A stretch of DNA of 64,000 bases from Thermococcus sp. 4557 (GTDB lineage Archaea; Methanobacteriota_B; Thermococci; Thermococcales; Thermococcaceae). Below, in pieces: positions 18,118 to 27,520 of the stretch. A program made the position numbers and the translations under genes. The notes under the pieces were generated by a model. It was not told the origin of the DNA. It saw only the letters and a list, made by a program, of their open reading frames with translations, and did no database searches. Location: contig NC_015865.1 in NCBI RefSeq assembly GCF_000221185.1, positions 1,240,001-1,304,000 of the forward strand, in the 5' to 3' direction. Each line of letters opens with the position of its first letter. Position 1 is the first letter of the stretch.

Positions 18118-19524
18118 ATGCGCTTTGTAGACAGGGAGCGCGAGATGGAAGTTCTTGGGAGGGCCAGAAAACGCTCTCGGAGGAAGCTCTACACCCTCGC
18201 AATCTACGGCCTCAGGCGGGTAGGCAAAACAAGGCTTTTGAGGGAATTCTTGGGCGAGGACGACATTTACTTCTTCGTGAACCGGGGTAAGAGCTCCGTT
18301 TCGCTCCTCAGGGAGTACTCAGAGATTCTCAAGGAAAAGGGTGTCCTCTCAAAGAGGGAAACCATAACGAGCTGGAGTGACTTCTTCGAGGTGCTCTTCG
18401 AGAGATTTGAAGGGGTCGTAGCCTTTGACGAATTCCAGGACTTTAGGTTTGTTGATCCTGCCGTCTATCCAACACTCCAGAGGTGTATAGACGAGAACGA
18501 GGATAGGCCAATCCTGTTGATCTTCACAGGCTCAACCATTGGCATGGTGGAGAAACTCTTTAAGGACTCAAAAGAACCCCTCTACGGCAGGATTAAGCGA
18601 GAACTTCGCCTTGAACCGTTGAACATCAGGGGAAGTTATTTAATGGCCAAAGAGCTTGAAATAGAGAACCTAGATAGCTTCATGACGCTCTACGCCGTCT
18701 TCGGAGGTTTTCCCCGCTACTGGGTGGCGGTTGAAGATGAGGGACTTGAAGGCGAGAGCGCGGAAAGAATCCTTGAGGAGTTAATCTTCACGTACTCAGC
18801 ACCGCTTGAGGAGGAAGTTCCAAGAATCCTCTCAATTGAGTTCGGCAAGCGCTCTGGGATTTATTATGATATTCTCGAGGCCATAGCCAACGGCTCAACA
18901 TCGCCGAGTGAAATCGCGGGCTACCTGAACAGAAAGGAGACCTCTATAACGAGGCAACTACACGAACTTGTCGGCTATTTCAAGCTTGTTGACTACGACA
19001 GGGCAGTCCTCGGAAAGGGGGGAGTCCTCCACATAAAACATCCCTACCTCAACTTCTGGTTTCGATTCATCCAGCCAAGGCTCAGCGAGTACGAGGTAAA
19101 CAGGGAAAAGCTTTGGGAAAATGTCCTCCACAAACTTCCAGACTACGTTGGTCAGAGGTTCGACTTCGCCTGCAGGGAGCTTGTGAGACTCGCCGAAGAA
19201 AGAGGCCTCATCCCCCTCGAAGTCTCAAAGATTGGGAGGCACTGGGGGTACTACAGAGAAGAAGGAAAGAGAAGGGTATACGAGATCGATATCGTCGCAC
19301 TCGACGCCGAGGGGAAAAGGGCACTCTTTGGCGAGTGCAAATGGAGGAAGAAGGCTATAAACACCAAAAAACTCGTTGAAGAACTGAAAAGAAAGGTAGA
19401 ACTAACCGGATGGAAAGGAGAAAGTTACTATCTTGTAATCGGGAGAACGCTAAAGAACGTCCCGGAAAACGTTATAGCCCTTAACGAGGAAGACATCAAA
19501 AACCTGCTGGAGGGAAAGTTATGA
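18118..19524 (+). CDS. Archaeal AAA+ ATPase with C-terminal DUF234 nuclease-like domain
   Basis: 468 residues. The N-terminus has FVDREREMEVL and a P-loop variant YGLRRVGKTRLL, followed by VVAFDEFQDF (Walker B) and LLIFTGSTIGMV (sensor). Both match the archaeal ATPase family. A winged-helix stretch (about 265-300) leads to a DUF234 domain with VYEIDIVALDAEGKRALFGECKWRKK. That is a D-ECK arrangement like PD-(D/E)XK nucleases, suggesting DNA cleavage. GTG 18109 and TTG 18106 are alternative starts; the message is probably leaderless. These genes are often mobile in archaea. Confidence 0.82.
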   Translation: MRFVDREREMEVLGRARKRSRRKLYTLAIYGLRRVGKTRLLREFLGEDDIYFFVNRGKSSVSLLREYSEILKEKGVLSKRETITSWSDFFEVLFERFEGVVAFDEFQDFRFVDPAVYPTLQRCIDENEDRPILLIFTGSTIGMVEKLFKDSKEPLYGRIKRELRLEPLNIRGSYLMAKELEIENLDSFMTLYAVFGGFPRYWVAVEDEGLEGESAERILEELIFTYSAPLEEEVPRILSIEFGKRSGIYYDILEAIANGSTSPSEIAGYLNRKETSITRQLHELVGYFKLVDYDRAVLGKGGVLHIKHPYLNFWFRFIQPRLSEYEVNREKLWENVLHKLPDYVGQRFDFACRELVRLAEERGLIPLEVSKIGRHWGYYREEGKRRVYEIDIVALDAEGKRALFGECKWRKKAINTKKLVEELKRKVELTGWKGESYYLVIGRTLKNVPENVIALNEEDIKNLLEGKL

Positions 19525-20273
19525 ACCGCGACGAGCTCGTTGCCTTCCTTGACGAATACCTCAACGTTCAGGCTTACCCCGACAAGTCGAGCAACGGCCT
19601 CCAGGTGGAGGGGAAGACGGAGGTCAAGAGGGTAGCGTTTGCAGTCGATACAACGCTAAGAACCATCGAGAGGGCCGCAAAGGCCGAGGCCGACATGCTC
19701 ATCGTTCACCACGGCATGATATGGGGCGGCCTCGGCTACATCACGGGGATACATTACAAACGCCTTAAGGCCCTCATGGAGAGCGGGATAAACCTCTACG
19801 CCGCCCACCTGCCGTTAGATGCGCACCCAGAGGTCGGCAACAACGCCGAGCTGCTCCGCCTCCTAGGCATTGAGCCCCGGGGGCCCTTCGGCGAGTACAG
19901 GGGGCTCTCCGTCGGTTTCTGGGGAGAGTTTGAGGAGCCGCAACCGATAGAGAAGGTTGCACAGATTCTGGCCGAGAAGCTCGATACCACGGTCAAAACC
20001 TACAAGTTCGGGGCGAGGGAGATAAAAAAGGTCGGTGCCGTGAGCGGCGCCGGGGCCTTCGCACTTGAGGAGGCGCACAGAAAGGGAATCGACCTGCTCG
20101 TAACGGGCGAATTCACCCACGCGGATTATCTAACGGCCATCGACCTGCCCCAGAGCGTCCTCGTTGCCGGCCACTACAAGACCGAGACGCTCGGGGTTAA
20201 AGCGCTCATGGAGGTCGTGAGAACAAAGCTCGGGCTGGAAGTCTTCTTCATAGACGAGCCAACCGGGCTTTAA
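19521..20273 (+). CDS. Nif3-like dinuclear metal-centre protein
   Basis: 250 residues of the Nif3/DUF34 family. The metal ligands appear as MLIVHHGMIWGG (His-His), AAHLPLDAHPEVGNN and, near the C-terminus, VAGHYKTETLGVKAL (His and Glu). The protein is usually hexameric, and GTP cyclohydrolase-like activity has been proposed for the family but is unproven. It starts in a 4-nt ATGA overlap with the ATPase gene, so the two are translated together. Confidence 0.88.
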   Translation: MNRDELVAFLDEYLNVQAYPDKSSNGLQVEGKTEVKRVAFAVDTTLRTIERAAKAEADMLIVHHGMIWGGLGYITGIHYKRLKALMESGINLYAAHLPLDAHPEVGNNAELLRLLGIEPRGPFGEYRGLSVGFWGEFEEPQPIEKVAQILAEKLDTTVKTYKFGAREIKKVGAVSGAGAFALEEAHRKGIDLLVTGEFTHADYLTAIDLPQSVLVAGHYKTETLGVKALMEVVRTKLGLEVFFIDEPTGL

Positions 20274-20319
20274 CCGGATAAAAAAATTTAAATAACATCT
20301 GTTAAATAAGCCTTACACA

Positions 20320-21522
20320 ATGACCAATGGGGAAGAAAATAAATATGGTGGGGTATCTATCCTACTCATAATTTCAACACTACTTTTTCAGCTAGTATTC
20401 ACAGAAATCCATGACCAACAAAACAAAATATATGAAGTGAATACAACAATACACCTAGCTATGGTAGATAATACTTATAAAACAGCCCTCACTACAACCC
20501 TTTCAAAAATCAATGAGTCTCTGATAATAAAATCAATAATCCTAGAAGTGGCTATAATTTTGCTATTTAGTACGTATTTTTATTACTTGTTGTTTTATCT
20601 GCGTAATGACAATGATTACATAACCATCTCAATAACCATGCTAGTCCTTCTGAACGGATTTTTGTTCGCATTACTGACCTCGGATGTGACTAATACTATC
20701 CTTAGGGGAGTACCAACGGACAATTTATTTCTCACAGTTGAGTTCTTGATATTTATAGTATTACCTCTTACAATCTTACAAATCAGTGGCATTGATACTA
20801 AAAGACTCCTTGGAATACCCTCAAGAAAAGACGAAGCGTGGGTTTTTCTTTCAATATGGTGGGCAATTGCCATTATTGTGATATACCTGATGATTATTGG
20901 ACCATACCTAGTCAATACTAAAGCAATAAACATTGTAATCCTGATATATCTTTTTGTGGGCCTTCCATTTTTAGCTACCAAGAAACAGTGGAAAAACATA
21001 GGTATTTCACTAATACCCAAGCAGAATATTGGTATTCATGTGAACTCAGACTTGATTTCATTTTTAGTTAGTACAAGCGTTATAGCTCTTCTTTGTTTAA
21101 TCGTTGACATTATGGCAAATTTAGACTTCGTAGTGAAAATACTTAATATAATTTCCCGAGTATTTTCTCCATTATCCCAGCAAACCATCATTGTGGAAAT
21201 TATAAAATTAGCATCTACCCACAAGGCATTAGCTATTGGAGCTATTGTTGGAGGGATAATTTATTTTGGATATTTACTGAGCCTATTTATTTTAAATAGC
21301 GAATGGACAGAAAGAGAGTTAGGTATCTACATCAGTATGTCAATTTTCTCATTATTAACCGTGTTTTACAACAAACTAACCGGTGGATCTCTGAAATGGT
21401 CGTCTTTGCTCATACTCTCCCTCAGTGGGTATGGGGTTGTAACATATTATACAATAAGAAAGATATTTGAATGGATTGATAAGAAATCTCAAAACATTCC
21501 CAAAGACAAATACCACTCATAA
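20320..21522 (+). CDS. AT-rich multi-spanning membrane protein, unknown
   Basis: 400 residues with about nine hydrophobic segments and no recognisable domain. Base composition and codon use (many ATA, AAT and TTA codons) differ sharply from the GC-rich genes on either side, suggesting recent acquisition. There is no ribosome site. A TATA-like AAATTTAAATAAC (20285-20297) sits about 25 bp before the start, so a leaderless message is likely. Its 3' end overlaps the convergent gene at 21489-21884 by 34 bp. Confidence 0.7.
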   Translation: MTNGEENKYGGVSILLIISTLLFQLVFTEIHDQQNKIYEVNTTIHLAMVDNTYKTALTTTLSKINESLIIKSIILEVAIILLFSTYFYYLLFYLRNDNDYITISITMLVLLNGFLFALLTSDVTNTILRGVPTDNLFLTVEFLIFIVLPLTILQISGIDTKRLLGIPSRKDEAWVFLSIWWAIAIIVIYLMIIGPYLVNTKAINIVILIYLFVGLPFLATKKQWKNIGISLIPKQNIGIHVNSDLISFLVSTSVIALLCLIVDIMANLDFVVKILNIISRVFSPLSQQTIIVEIIKLASTHKALAIGAIVGGIIYFGYLLSLFILNSEWTERELGIYISMSIFSLLTVFYNKLTGGSLKWSSLLILSLSGYGVVTYYTIRKIFEWIDKKSQNIPKDKYHS

Positions 21523-21884
21523 AACATGACAGTAATTTTTTTATCGCTTTTTATCTCCATTTTCAGGCCAAGCTCTTTGGCGTAGCTCTCGACCCAGCCG
21601 GGGCTAGTCCTGAAAGGTGTTACCACCCACAGCTCCGGAAACCCAGCCCTGTGGGCCTTAACAACGTCGTAGAGGAGCCTTTGAGGGAACCACTTAAAGG
21701 AAGCTTCAAGCTCTATCGCGAGGAGCTTCCGCTCGCCGTCGAGAATCGCTATGTCTATCCTCGTGCCGTCGGGCGTTCGGTATTCCGGAACCGCATTCAA
21801 GCCGAGCCCATCGGCGAGCGCGACGATCTCTCTCGTGAGGGTTTTGACTTTGATTTTGAACCACCTATAAGTGTACGAGGACAT
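21489..21884 (-). CDS. PD-(D/E)XK-like small protein, possible nuclease relative
   Basis: 131 residues. The core GTRIDIAILDGERKLLAIELE has the beta-hairpin and D...E-x-E pattern of restriction-endonuclease-like folds. The usual catalytic lysine is replaced by glutamate (ELE rather than ExK), so activity is doubtful. The later part (QRLLYDVVKAHRAGFPELWVV) resembles DNA-binding nuclease relatives. It overlaps the convergent membrane-protein gene by 34 bp. Confidence in a real gene is good; function is speculative. Confidence 0.65.
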   Translation of the reverse strand: MSSYTYRWFKIKVKTLTREIVALADGLGLNAVPEYRTPDGTRIDIAILDGERKLLAIELEASFKWFPQRLLYDVVKAHRAGFPELWVVTPFRTSPGWVESYAKELGLKMEIKSDKKITVMFYEWYLSLGMF

Positions 21885-21896
21885 TAGTATAAAAGG

Positions 21897-23138
21897 TCAA
21901 TCCCAAGAGCTGAAATCAATTCTCAAAAGTCTGAACCTGGCAAGCAACAGGAAGAATACCGCAAGGAAAGCAAAGACAAGAGAGGCCACGCTGGAGTTGA
22001 TGGCTGGAGCAAACAGCAGGGCAAGGACAGGAATTCCAAGTAACGCACCTTTTTTAGTAAAAAGCCCGACAAGGAAAGTTAACGACGCAAGAAAGAACGC
22101 TACCCCAAAAGAAGCTCCAACAAATGGAAGCGAAATCGCAAAGAGAGCAGAAACTACCAGAAAACGCCGAATAATGTAGTCTCTTCCAACAGGCTTGCTG
22201 AGGAGTAAAACCGGATTCTCGGAGAGAACCTCCAGAGTTGCTAGGGGAAATAAGAAGAGCAGGACAAAGGATTTTAGGGTTCTCCAGAAGGGCAGAAGCA
22301 TCAGGAATACAAAGACAACAAAGGCCCTCGAAGCCCATAGATTGGCCAGCTCCTTCCTGAACCACCACGGGAGAAAGGAAAGATAGAGGGACGGCGGAGA
22401 GGGCATTAGAAATTCCCTAGGCTCAAAGTGAAGGAAGATAACGAACGAAACGGCAGTAAAGAAGATAAAAAGTCCCATAGATAAACTCAGTCTGAACACA
22501 GCGTCCTTTTTGTCGCCTGTTTCCAAGGCCCTCGCGAAGAGTTCAAGCTGGGCTCCCGGGGAGAAGAAGACGTAGGTTGTGTATCGCTTTTCAAGTTCAG
22601 AAACCATTTTGTGATACTCGGTTCTCCTAGCATTGTAATCTTCCAAGCTATGGACATCTAACATTGTCTGTGCCTTTTCTTGGGCTTTCATCTGGACAAT
22701 TCCCGGTGGAACAAAGGTCAAAATGAGGAACAGAACGATACCCACGAGGAAGGTTTTCCTAGGGTTCCTTAGAACCAACACGGTAACATAGCCAAGTGGG
22801 AGGAAAGGAAGGGCAAAGACTGAATAAAGGGCAGAAGTGGGGTTCAGAAAGGCAAACGGAGCCACTATAATAGATGCCACGATGATGTTTGAGAACAAAA
22901 GTCCCAGAAAAAGACCGGAGCGCCTGAATGGCTTTGAGAGAAAGAACCCAACCGTTACACCTAAATCCCTGGGAAACACCGTTGAGAATAGAAAGCCCAC
23001 TATGAAGTATGGAATTACCGGGGACAGCTCTCCAAAGGCCATTGCTGCAAATAGAGCCACCACGAGCAAAAGGAGAAACTTCCCCCGAAATCTCAAGAGT
23101 TCAAGATGGATCAATGGGATTGAAACCCTAGGCACCAT
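21897..23138 (-). CDS. ABC-2-like membrane permease, orphan
   Basis: About 413 residues with some eleven hydrophobic helices in two similar halves. A polar loop at about 170-215 (KAQEKAQTMLDVHSLEDYNARR) splits them, as in ABC-2 type export permeases. No ATP-binding subunit is adjacent. No ribosome site is visible; a TATA-like GTTTTTAAATTTTC lies about 25-35 bp upstream of ATG 23138, fitting a leaderless message. The assignment rests on topology, not on a clear motif. Confidence 0.6.
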   Translation of the reverse strand: MVPRVSIPLIHLELLRFRGKFLLLLVVALFAAMAFGELSPVIPYFIVGFLFSTVFPRDLGVTVGFFLSKPFRRSGLFLGLLFSNIIVASIIVAPFAFLNPTSALYSVFALPFLPLGYVTVLVLRNPRKTFLVGIVLFLILTFVPPGIVQMKAQEKAQTMLDVHSLEDYNARRTEYHKMVSELEKRYTTYVFFSPGAQLELFARALETGDKKDAVFRLSLSMGLFIFFTAVSFVIFLHFEPREFLMPSPPSLYLSFLPWWFRKELANLWASRAFVVFVFLMLLPFWRTLKSFVLLFLFPLATLEVLSENPVLLLSKPVGRDYIIRRFLVVSALFAISLPFVGASFGVAFFLASLTFLVGLFTKKGALLGIPVLALLFAPAINSSVASLVFAFLAVFFLLLARFRLLRIDFSSWD

Positions 23139-23183
23139 TTTAACCAACAGTTAGAAAGAAAAGAAAATTTAAAAACCTAACCC

Positions 23184-25925
23184 TCAGCCGAGCCTCTTCT
23201 TAACCTCCTCTATCGCCTCCTCGGCCTTCAGCGGGTTCTTTATTCTGCCCTGGGCAAGCTCTTTCCTTCCGCCGCCACCGCCGCCGGCGACACTCGTTAC
23301 CGCCCTGGCCAGCTCCCCGGCCTTTACGTCCAGGCCGTCGCCAACCGCAACGACGAAGTGGCCCTCCCTGCTGATGAGAACTATAACCCTCTTCTCCTTC
23401 CTGAGCTTGTTTGCCGCCTCGCGAAGGTCGTCCATCGCGCCCTCAACGACGGCTCCGATGAACTCAACCTCCCCAACCTTCTCGACCTTCCCCTCGAGCT
23501 CGTAGACGAGGAGCTTGGCCAGCTCCTTCCTGAGCTTCTCGACCTCTTTCTTAGCCGCTTTCCACTCGTTGAAGAACCTCTCGGCGGTCTCCGGCACCTT
23601 CTCGGGCGGGACGCGGAAGACCTCGGCGGTCTTCTTGAGCAACCTCTCGGTCTCCTGCATCCAGTCAACAGCGGCCTCTCCGGCGGCGAAGATTATTCTC
23701 TCAACGCCGTCCTGTATGCGCTCGGTTCTCAGAATCTTGATCGGGCCCACGAGCCCGGTGTTCGGCAGGTGGGTTCCACCGCACGCCTGAACGTCCCAGT
23801 CCTCGATCTTGAGCACCCTGATGACCCTTCCCGGAACGACTCCACCCTGGTAAAGCCTGAAGCCGTACTTCATCTCGGCCTCGGTCCTCGGGAGCCACTC
23901 CCAGGTCACCTTCCTGTTCTCCATGACGACGCGGTTGGCGAGGCGCTCTATCTCCCTGAGCTCCTCCTCGCTTATGCGCTTGTAGTGGCTTATATCAAGC
24001 CTGGCCCAGTCGGTGTGGAGCTGTGAACCGGCCTGCCAGACGTGCTTTCCGAGAACCCTCACGAGGGCCCCCATGAGGACGTGGGTTCCCGTGTGGTGGC
24101 GCATGTGCTGTATTCTCCTGTCCCAGTCGATCCTTCCGTGAACCTTCGCGCCGGGTTTGAAGAGTTCCGGCCTCTCGACCCTGTGGAGGATGACCTTACC
24201 TATCTTCTGAACGTCCCTGACCTCAACCTTCTCCCCCTCAACCTCGAGCTCACCGAGGTCGCACGGCTGACCGCCGCCCTCGGGATAGAAGGCGGTCTGG
24301 TTGAGAATCACCCAGTCGTCTATGACCTTGAGAACCTCCGCATCGAACTCCTTCATGAACGGATCCTCGTAGTAGAGCGTCTTCGTGTCGGGGAGATCCT
24401 TGACCAGCTCGAAGTCAACGGCGTATTCAGCGGCGGTCTTCTTCTCCGTCTTCTCTGCCTCCTTGGCGACCAGCGTGTAGAAGTTGTCGGGGATCTCGAC
24501 CTTTATACCTTCTTTCTGCGCCACCTCGGCCACTATCTCCGGCGTTAGTCCGTGGCTCTCGTAGAACAGAAGGAGCCTTTCGAGCGGAATCTCGTCCCTG
24601 CCGGCCTTCTTGAGCTTGGCCACCTCGCGCTTCACGAGGTCGCTTCCGCGCCTGAGGGTCTCCTGGTAGCGCTTCTCCTCGACGTTGATTATGTCCAGGA
24701 TAACGTCTTCCATCTCCTTGAACTCAGGGTAGGTAGGCGAGAGCTCCTTGATGTGCATGGCGACGATTTCAGCGAGCGGTATCCCCAGACCGAGCTCGCG
24801 GAGGTGTCTTATGCTCTTTCTGATGAGAAGCCTCGCAAGGTAGCCGGCCTTAACGTTGGACGGGATAACGCCGTCGGCGAGCATGAATGTGAGCGCCTTG
24901 GTGTGGTCCGCTACAGCATATATCAGCTCGTAGGGTCTCACAGCCTTTGTAAGCTCCTCGACGCTTATTCCAACGCGTTTAGCGACTTGCTCGCGGAGGT
25001 ACCTCAGGTCGCCCATGTCTTCTATGTCAAACATTCCGGCCAATCTGGAGTTCTCCATGAGGATGCGCTCGTCTATCTTTTCAACTCCCGCCATCCTCTT
25101 GAGCGGCTCGACGACGTAGCCGAGGACGGCGTCGTAGGCGGTGGGCGTTCCGTGGCTCATCCAGACGAGCCTCTCGAGGCCGTATCCGGTGTCAACAACG
25201 CGGGTCTCCATCGGGACGTAGTAGTCGCCCTTTATCTCGACAACCTGGGCGGGGTCGGCGTCCTTTGGCGCCTTCTTGTACTGCATGAAAACCAGCGTTG
25301 CCACCTCAAGACCGCGGTAGAGCACCTCAAAGGCCGGGCCCGCGTTCCCACCGCCGGCCCACGGGTTCTCCTTGAAGGTGATGTCCTCGGCCTTCATGCC
25401 CAGTTCCTTGGTGAAGAACTCGAAGGCCAGTTCCACGGTCTCGTCCATCCAGTAGATCGGCTTGCCCGGGTAGTTGAAGGCGTGGTGGGCCATCATCTCG
25501 AAAATCGTGAAGTGTCTGCCGGTTATTCCAACGTTGTCTATGTCGGTGAAGCGAATCGAGGGCTGGCTTATGGTGAGCGGGTTGGCCGGCGGGTCAGCTT
25601 CGCCGCTTATGACCCACGGCTGGAAGTCCATGATCGAAGCCCCGACGAGGAGAACGTCGTCCCTCCAGCGCGGAAGGACCGGGAAGCGCTTCACCCTCCC
25701 GTGGCCGTGCTTTTCGAAGAAGCTCAGGAACTTCTCGCGCATCTCCTCGAGGGTGTACTTCTTCGGTATCCCAGGCTTTCCAATGAACGAGTACTCGTCA
25801 CACGGCGGGTCACCGCAGGTCTCCCTGTCCGGGTCGAGCGTCCAGAAGAATTTGCCGCACTTGGGGCACTGCTTCCTTATCCACCCCTCTTCCTTAAACA
25901 TCCTCGTGGTCATGTCCATGCTCAT
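23184..25925 (-). CDS. alaS: Alanyl-tRNA synthetase, archaeal type
   Basis: 913 residues. The archaeal N-terminal extension has Cys pairs (CPKCGKFF and CGDPPC) that probably bind zinc. The class II aminoacylation core follows, then the editing domain with [15 protein letters not shown] (HxxxH) and the [10 protein letters not shown] cysteine/histidine of the zinc site. The C-Ala end contains the glycine-rich [17 protein letters not shown] choose ATG 25925, with AGGTGA 5 nt upstream, over GTG 25934. It is monocistronic. Confidence 0.97.
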   Translation of the reverse strand: MSMDMTTRMFKEEGWIRKQCPKCGKFFWTLDPDRETCGDPPCDEYSFIGKPGIPKKYTLEEMREKFLSFFEKHGHGRVKRFPVLPRWRDDVLLVGASIMDFQPWVISGEADPPANPLTISQPSIRFTDIDNVGITGRHFTIFEMMAHHAFNYPGKPIYWMDETVELAFEFFTKELGMKAEDITFKENPWAGGGNAGPAFEVLYRGLEVATLVFMQYKKAPKDADPAQVVEIKGDYYVPMETRVVDTGYGLERLVWMSHGTPTAYDAVLGYVVEPLKRMAGVEKIDERILMENSRLAGMFDIEDMGDLRYLREQVAKRVGISVEELTKAVRPYELIYAVADHTKALTFMLADGVIPSNVKAGYLARLLIRKSIRHLRELGLGIPLAEIVAMHIKELSPTYPEFKEMEDVILDIINVEEKRYQETLRRGSDLVKREVAKLKKAGRDEIPLERLLLFYESHGLTPEIVAEVAQKEGIKVEIPDNFYTLVAKEAEKTEKKTAAEYAVDFELVKDLPDTKTLYYEDPFMKEFDAEVLKVIDDWVILNQTAFYPEGGGQPCDLGELEVEGEKVEVRDVQKIGKVILHRVERPELFKPGAKVHGRIDWDRRIQHMRHHTGTHVLMGALVRVLGKHVWQAGSQLHTDWARLDISHYKRISEEELREIERLANRVVMENRKVTWEWLPRTEAEMKYGFRLYQGGVVPGRVIRVLKIEDWDVQACGGTHLPNTGLVGPIKILRTERIQDGVERIIFAAGEAAVDWMQETERLLKKTAEVFRVPPEKVPETAERFFNEWKAAKKEVEKLRKELAKLLVYELEGKVEKVGEVEFIGAVVEGAMDDLREAANKLRKEKRVIVLISREGHFVVAVGDGLDVKAGELARAVTSVAGGGGGGRKELAQGRIKNPLKAEEAIEEVKKRLG

Positions 25926-25980
25926 TAGCCTCACCTCTTAAACTGAAGTAGAAAAGGGGGTTGGGCTATTAAGGTTTTCC

Positions 25981-26277
25981 TCAGTCCTTCGAATCGGGCC
26001 CGAGGTCCACATCCACGTCCTCGAACTGCTCCTCGTCGATGTATATCATGGGAATCTTAAGCTTCCGGAGAAACTCCACCAGCCGTTTCTCGCGCCGCTC
26101 CATCATCTCAATCCTGTGCCTCAGGCTTGCGTTCTCTATGGCGAGCCTGTTGGCCTCGTCCACCTTGAGGTTCAGCTGCATCCTCAGCTCTACAAGCTCA
26201 TCCTCCAGCTCCCGGAGCGAGCGCTCCAGCCGGTCGATTTCCTCCAGGTACTCCCGACAGAGGCGTTCCCTTATCAT
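25981..26277 (-). CDS. Small coiled-coil protein, unknown
   Basis: 98 residues. Residues about 5-65 form a nearly uninterrupted coiled coil (EIDRLERSLRELEDELVELR). The acidic C-terminal tail (DEEQFEDVDVDLGPDSKD) follows a short hydrophobic strand IPMIYIDEE. No ribosome site precedes ATG 26277. Instead a C/D box sRNA occupies the sequence immediately upstream, and both probably come from one promoter. Function unknown. Confidence 0.65.
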   Translation of the reverse strand: MIRERLCREYLEEIDRLERSLRELEDELVELRMQLNLKVDEANRLAIENASLRHRIEMMERREKRLVEFLRKLKIPMIYIDEEQFEDVDVDLGPDSKD

Positions 26278-26337
26278 CTCGGTCAGCCCCGCGAAACCTC
26301 CTCACCGATCAGGGGGCTCCAGACTCATCATCCCAAT
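26278..26337 (-). ncRNA. C/D box guide sRNA upstream of the coiled-coil gene
   Basis: On the minus strand: C box ATGATGA (26331-26325), a 12-nt guide, D' box CTGA (26312-26309), a 4-nt spacer, C' box TGAGGA (26304-26299), a second 12-nt guide, and D box CTGA (26286-26283). The 49-nt core and two 12-nt guides are canonical for archaeal 2'-O-methylation guides. A TATA-like CCTTTTAACGTC (26360-26371) is placed to start transcription at about 26340. The targets would contain GGGGCTCCAGAC and CCCCGCGAAACC; I could not place them. Confidence 0.75.
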
Positions 26338-26411
26338 CACCCGAGGTAGGCGGAGGACGTTAAAAGGTTTCACCCGCTAAAGCTTTAAGGCGTATTCTCC
26401 TACGACCCCCC

Positions 26412-27194
26412 ATGCGGTCAAAAATGTACCTCGCGGCAATACTGGTGGCAGCGATGCTCGTAACTTCTGGCTGCCTCGGAAGCACGTCAACCCTGGAAGC
26501 CACCGTGGAGAAAACCACGACCCTGGAAAAAACCAGAACGGTCACCGAAACCATCACCGTGACAGAAACCAAGTACATTGAGAACCGCAGCGTTGAAATG
26601 GAGCTCAGAAAGAACCTCACTGCCTGCATCGAGAACCTCCGGCTCCTGAACTCGACGTTGGCCCGGACGAGTGAGAGCCTTGAGGAGCTCAGCGCGAAGT
26701 ACCGCGACTGCCTGCTGGAGGGGTCAAAAAAGGAGGAGAACGTTCCTCCTGCGAAACTGCTGGTGGATGACGCGTATTATAGGAGCCTCATCGAGGACAT
26801 ACGCGGTGCGCGAGAGAGCGTTTACGTCACCATGTTCCTCATGAAGTACGACCCCACCGACAGCTACGACCACGCCAACGACCTGATAAGGGCGCTGGTG
26901 GAGGCCAGGAAGAGGGGCGTGAGCGTCCACGTGATACTCGAAAACGGCATCGAGGACAACAGTGCCACCTACGACTACCTCCGCTCCAACGGGGTCGATG
27001 TGGTCTTTGATTCCTCCTCGGTAACCCTCCACACAAAGATGGTCGTGATAGACGGCAGGGTGGTTTACGTCGGAAGCCACAACTGGAGCGAGGCCGCGCT
27101 GGACTGGAATCACGAGGTGAGCGTTAGAATCGAGTCCCAGGAGATTGCGGAGTCGCTCTTGGAGTACTTCGAGGAGATTAAAAGGGGGCATTAG
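26412..27194 (+). CDS. Phospholipase D-like lipoprotein (single HKD motif)
   Basis: 260 residues. The N-terminus is a lipoprotein signal with lipobox-like VTSGC (Cys20), then a Thr-rich linker and a short coiled coil. The catalytic domain has one HKD motif, HTKMVVIDGRVVYVGSHNWSEAA, which suggests a homodimer like bacterial Nuc endonucleases. It could cut nucleic acids or phospholipids outside the cell. A TATA-like GCTTTAAGGCG at 26382-26392 implies a leaderless start at 26412. Confidence 0.85.
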   Translation: MRSKMYLAAILVAAMLVTSGCLGSTSTLEATVEKTTTLEKTRTVTETITVTETKYIENRSVEMELRKNLTACIENLRLLNSTLARTSESLEELSAKYRDCLLEGSKKEENVPPAKLLVDDAYYRSLIEDIRGARESVYVTMFLMKYDPTDSYDHANDLIRALVEARKRGVSVHVILENGIEDNSATYDYLRSNGVDVVFDSSSVTLHTKMVVIDGRVVYVGSHNWSEAALDWNHEVSVRIESQEIAESLLEYFEEIKRGH

Positions 27195-27198
27195 ATCG

Positions 27199-27327
27199 AT
27201 GAAAATGCTGGGTGGATTGAAGAGGGCATACTGGCGCTGGCGCTCCCGCTGCCCGTTCGTGAGGAAGCTCGAGGAGTGGAGGATGAAGAGGAAGGCGCGG
27301 GAGTTCAGGGTGGAGGTGAAGAAATAG
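27199..27327 (+). CDS. Small basic protein downstream of the PLD-like gene
   Basis: 42 residues, about a third Arg or Lys (MKMLGGLKRAYWRWRSRCPF), with three Trp. It begins 4 nt after the PLD-like stop, with AAGGGGG about 14 nt upstream, so it may be translated from the same message. A nucleic-acid-binding or membrane-surface role would fit the charge, but nothing identifies it. It could also be chance. Confidence 0.4.
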   Translation: MKMLGGLKRAYWRWRSRCPFVRKLEEWRMKRKAREFRVEVKK

Positions 27328-27439
27328 GTTTTGCTGTTTCCCAAACTCTTTTCCACAAGACATTATTTTGATACACCTCCCACTGAGGCTTAAAAAGGGA
27401 GTGCTTCATGTCTCCCCATGCAGTTTTCCATTTTTTGTA

Positions 27440-27490
27440 TACTATTTTTAATAGTAAGTAAAATGTGAATAGAAAAGTCTTTTAAGTTCC
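27440..27490 (+). promoter_or_regulatory. Promoter of the large secreted protein with upstream 17-bp inverted repeat
   Basis: TACTATT-TTT-AATAGTA (27440-27456) is a perfect inverted repeat. A TATA-like GTCTTTTAAGTTCC (27477-27490) follows 20 bp later, and translation starts at 27521 after GGTGA. An element upstream of TATA is the usual place for an archaeal activator. Confidence 0.5.
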
Positions 27491-27520
27491 GATTTTTGAT
27501 AGTACTTTGGTGAAATCTTA

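Noticed and set aside
24552-25928. 458-codon plus-strand frame
   Set aside because: Antisense to alaS.
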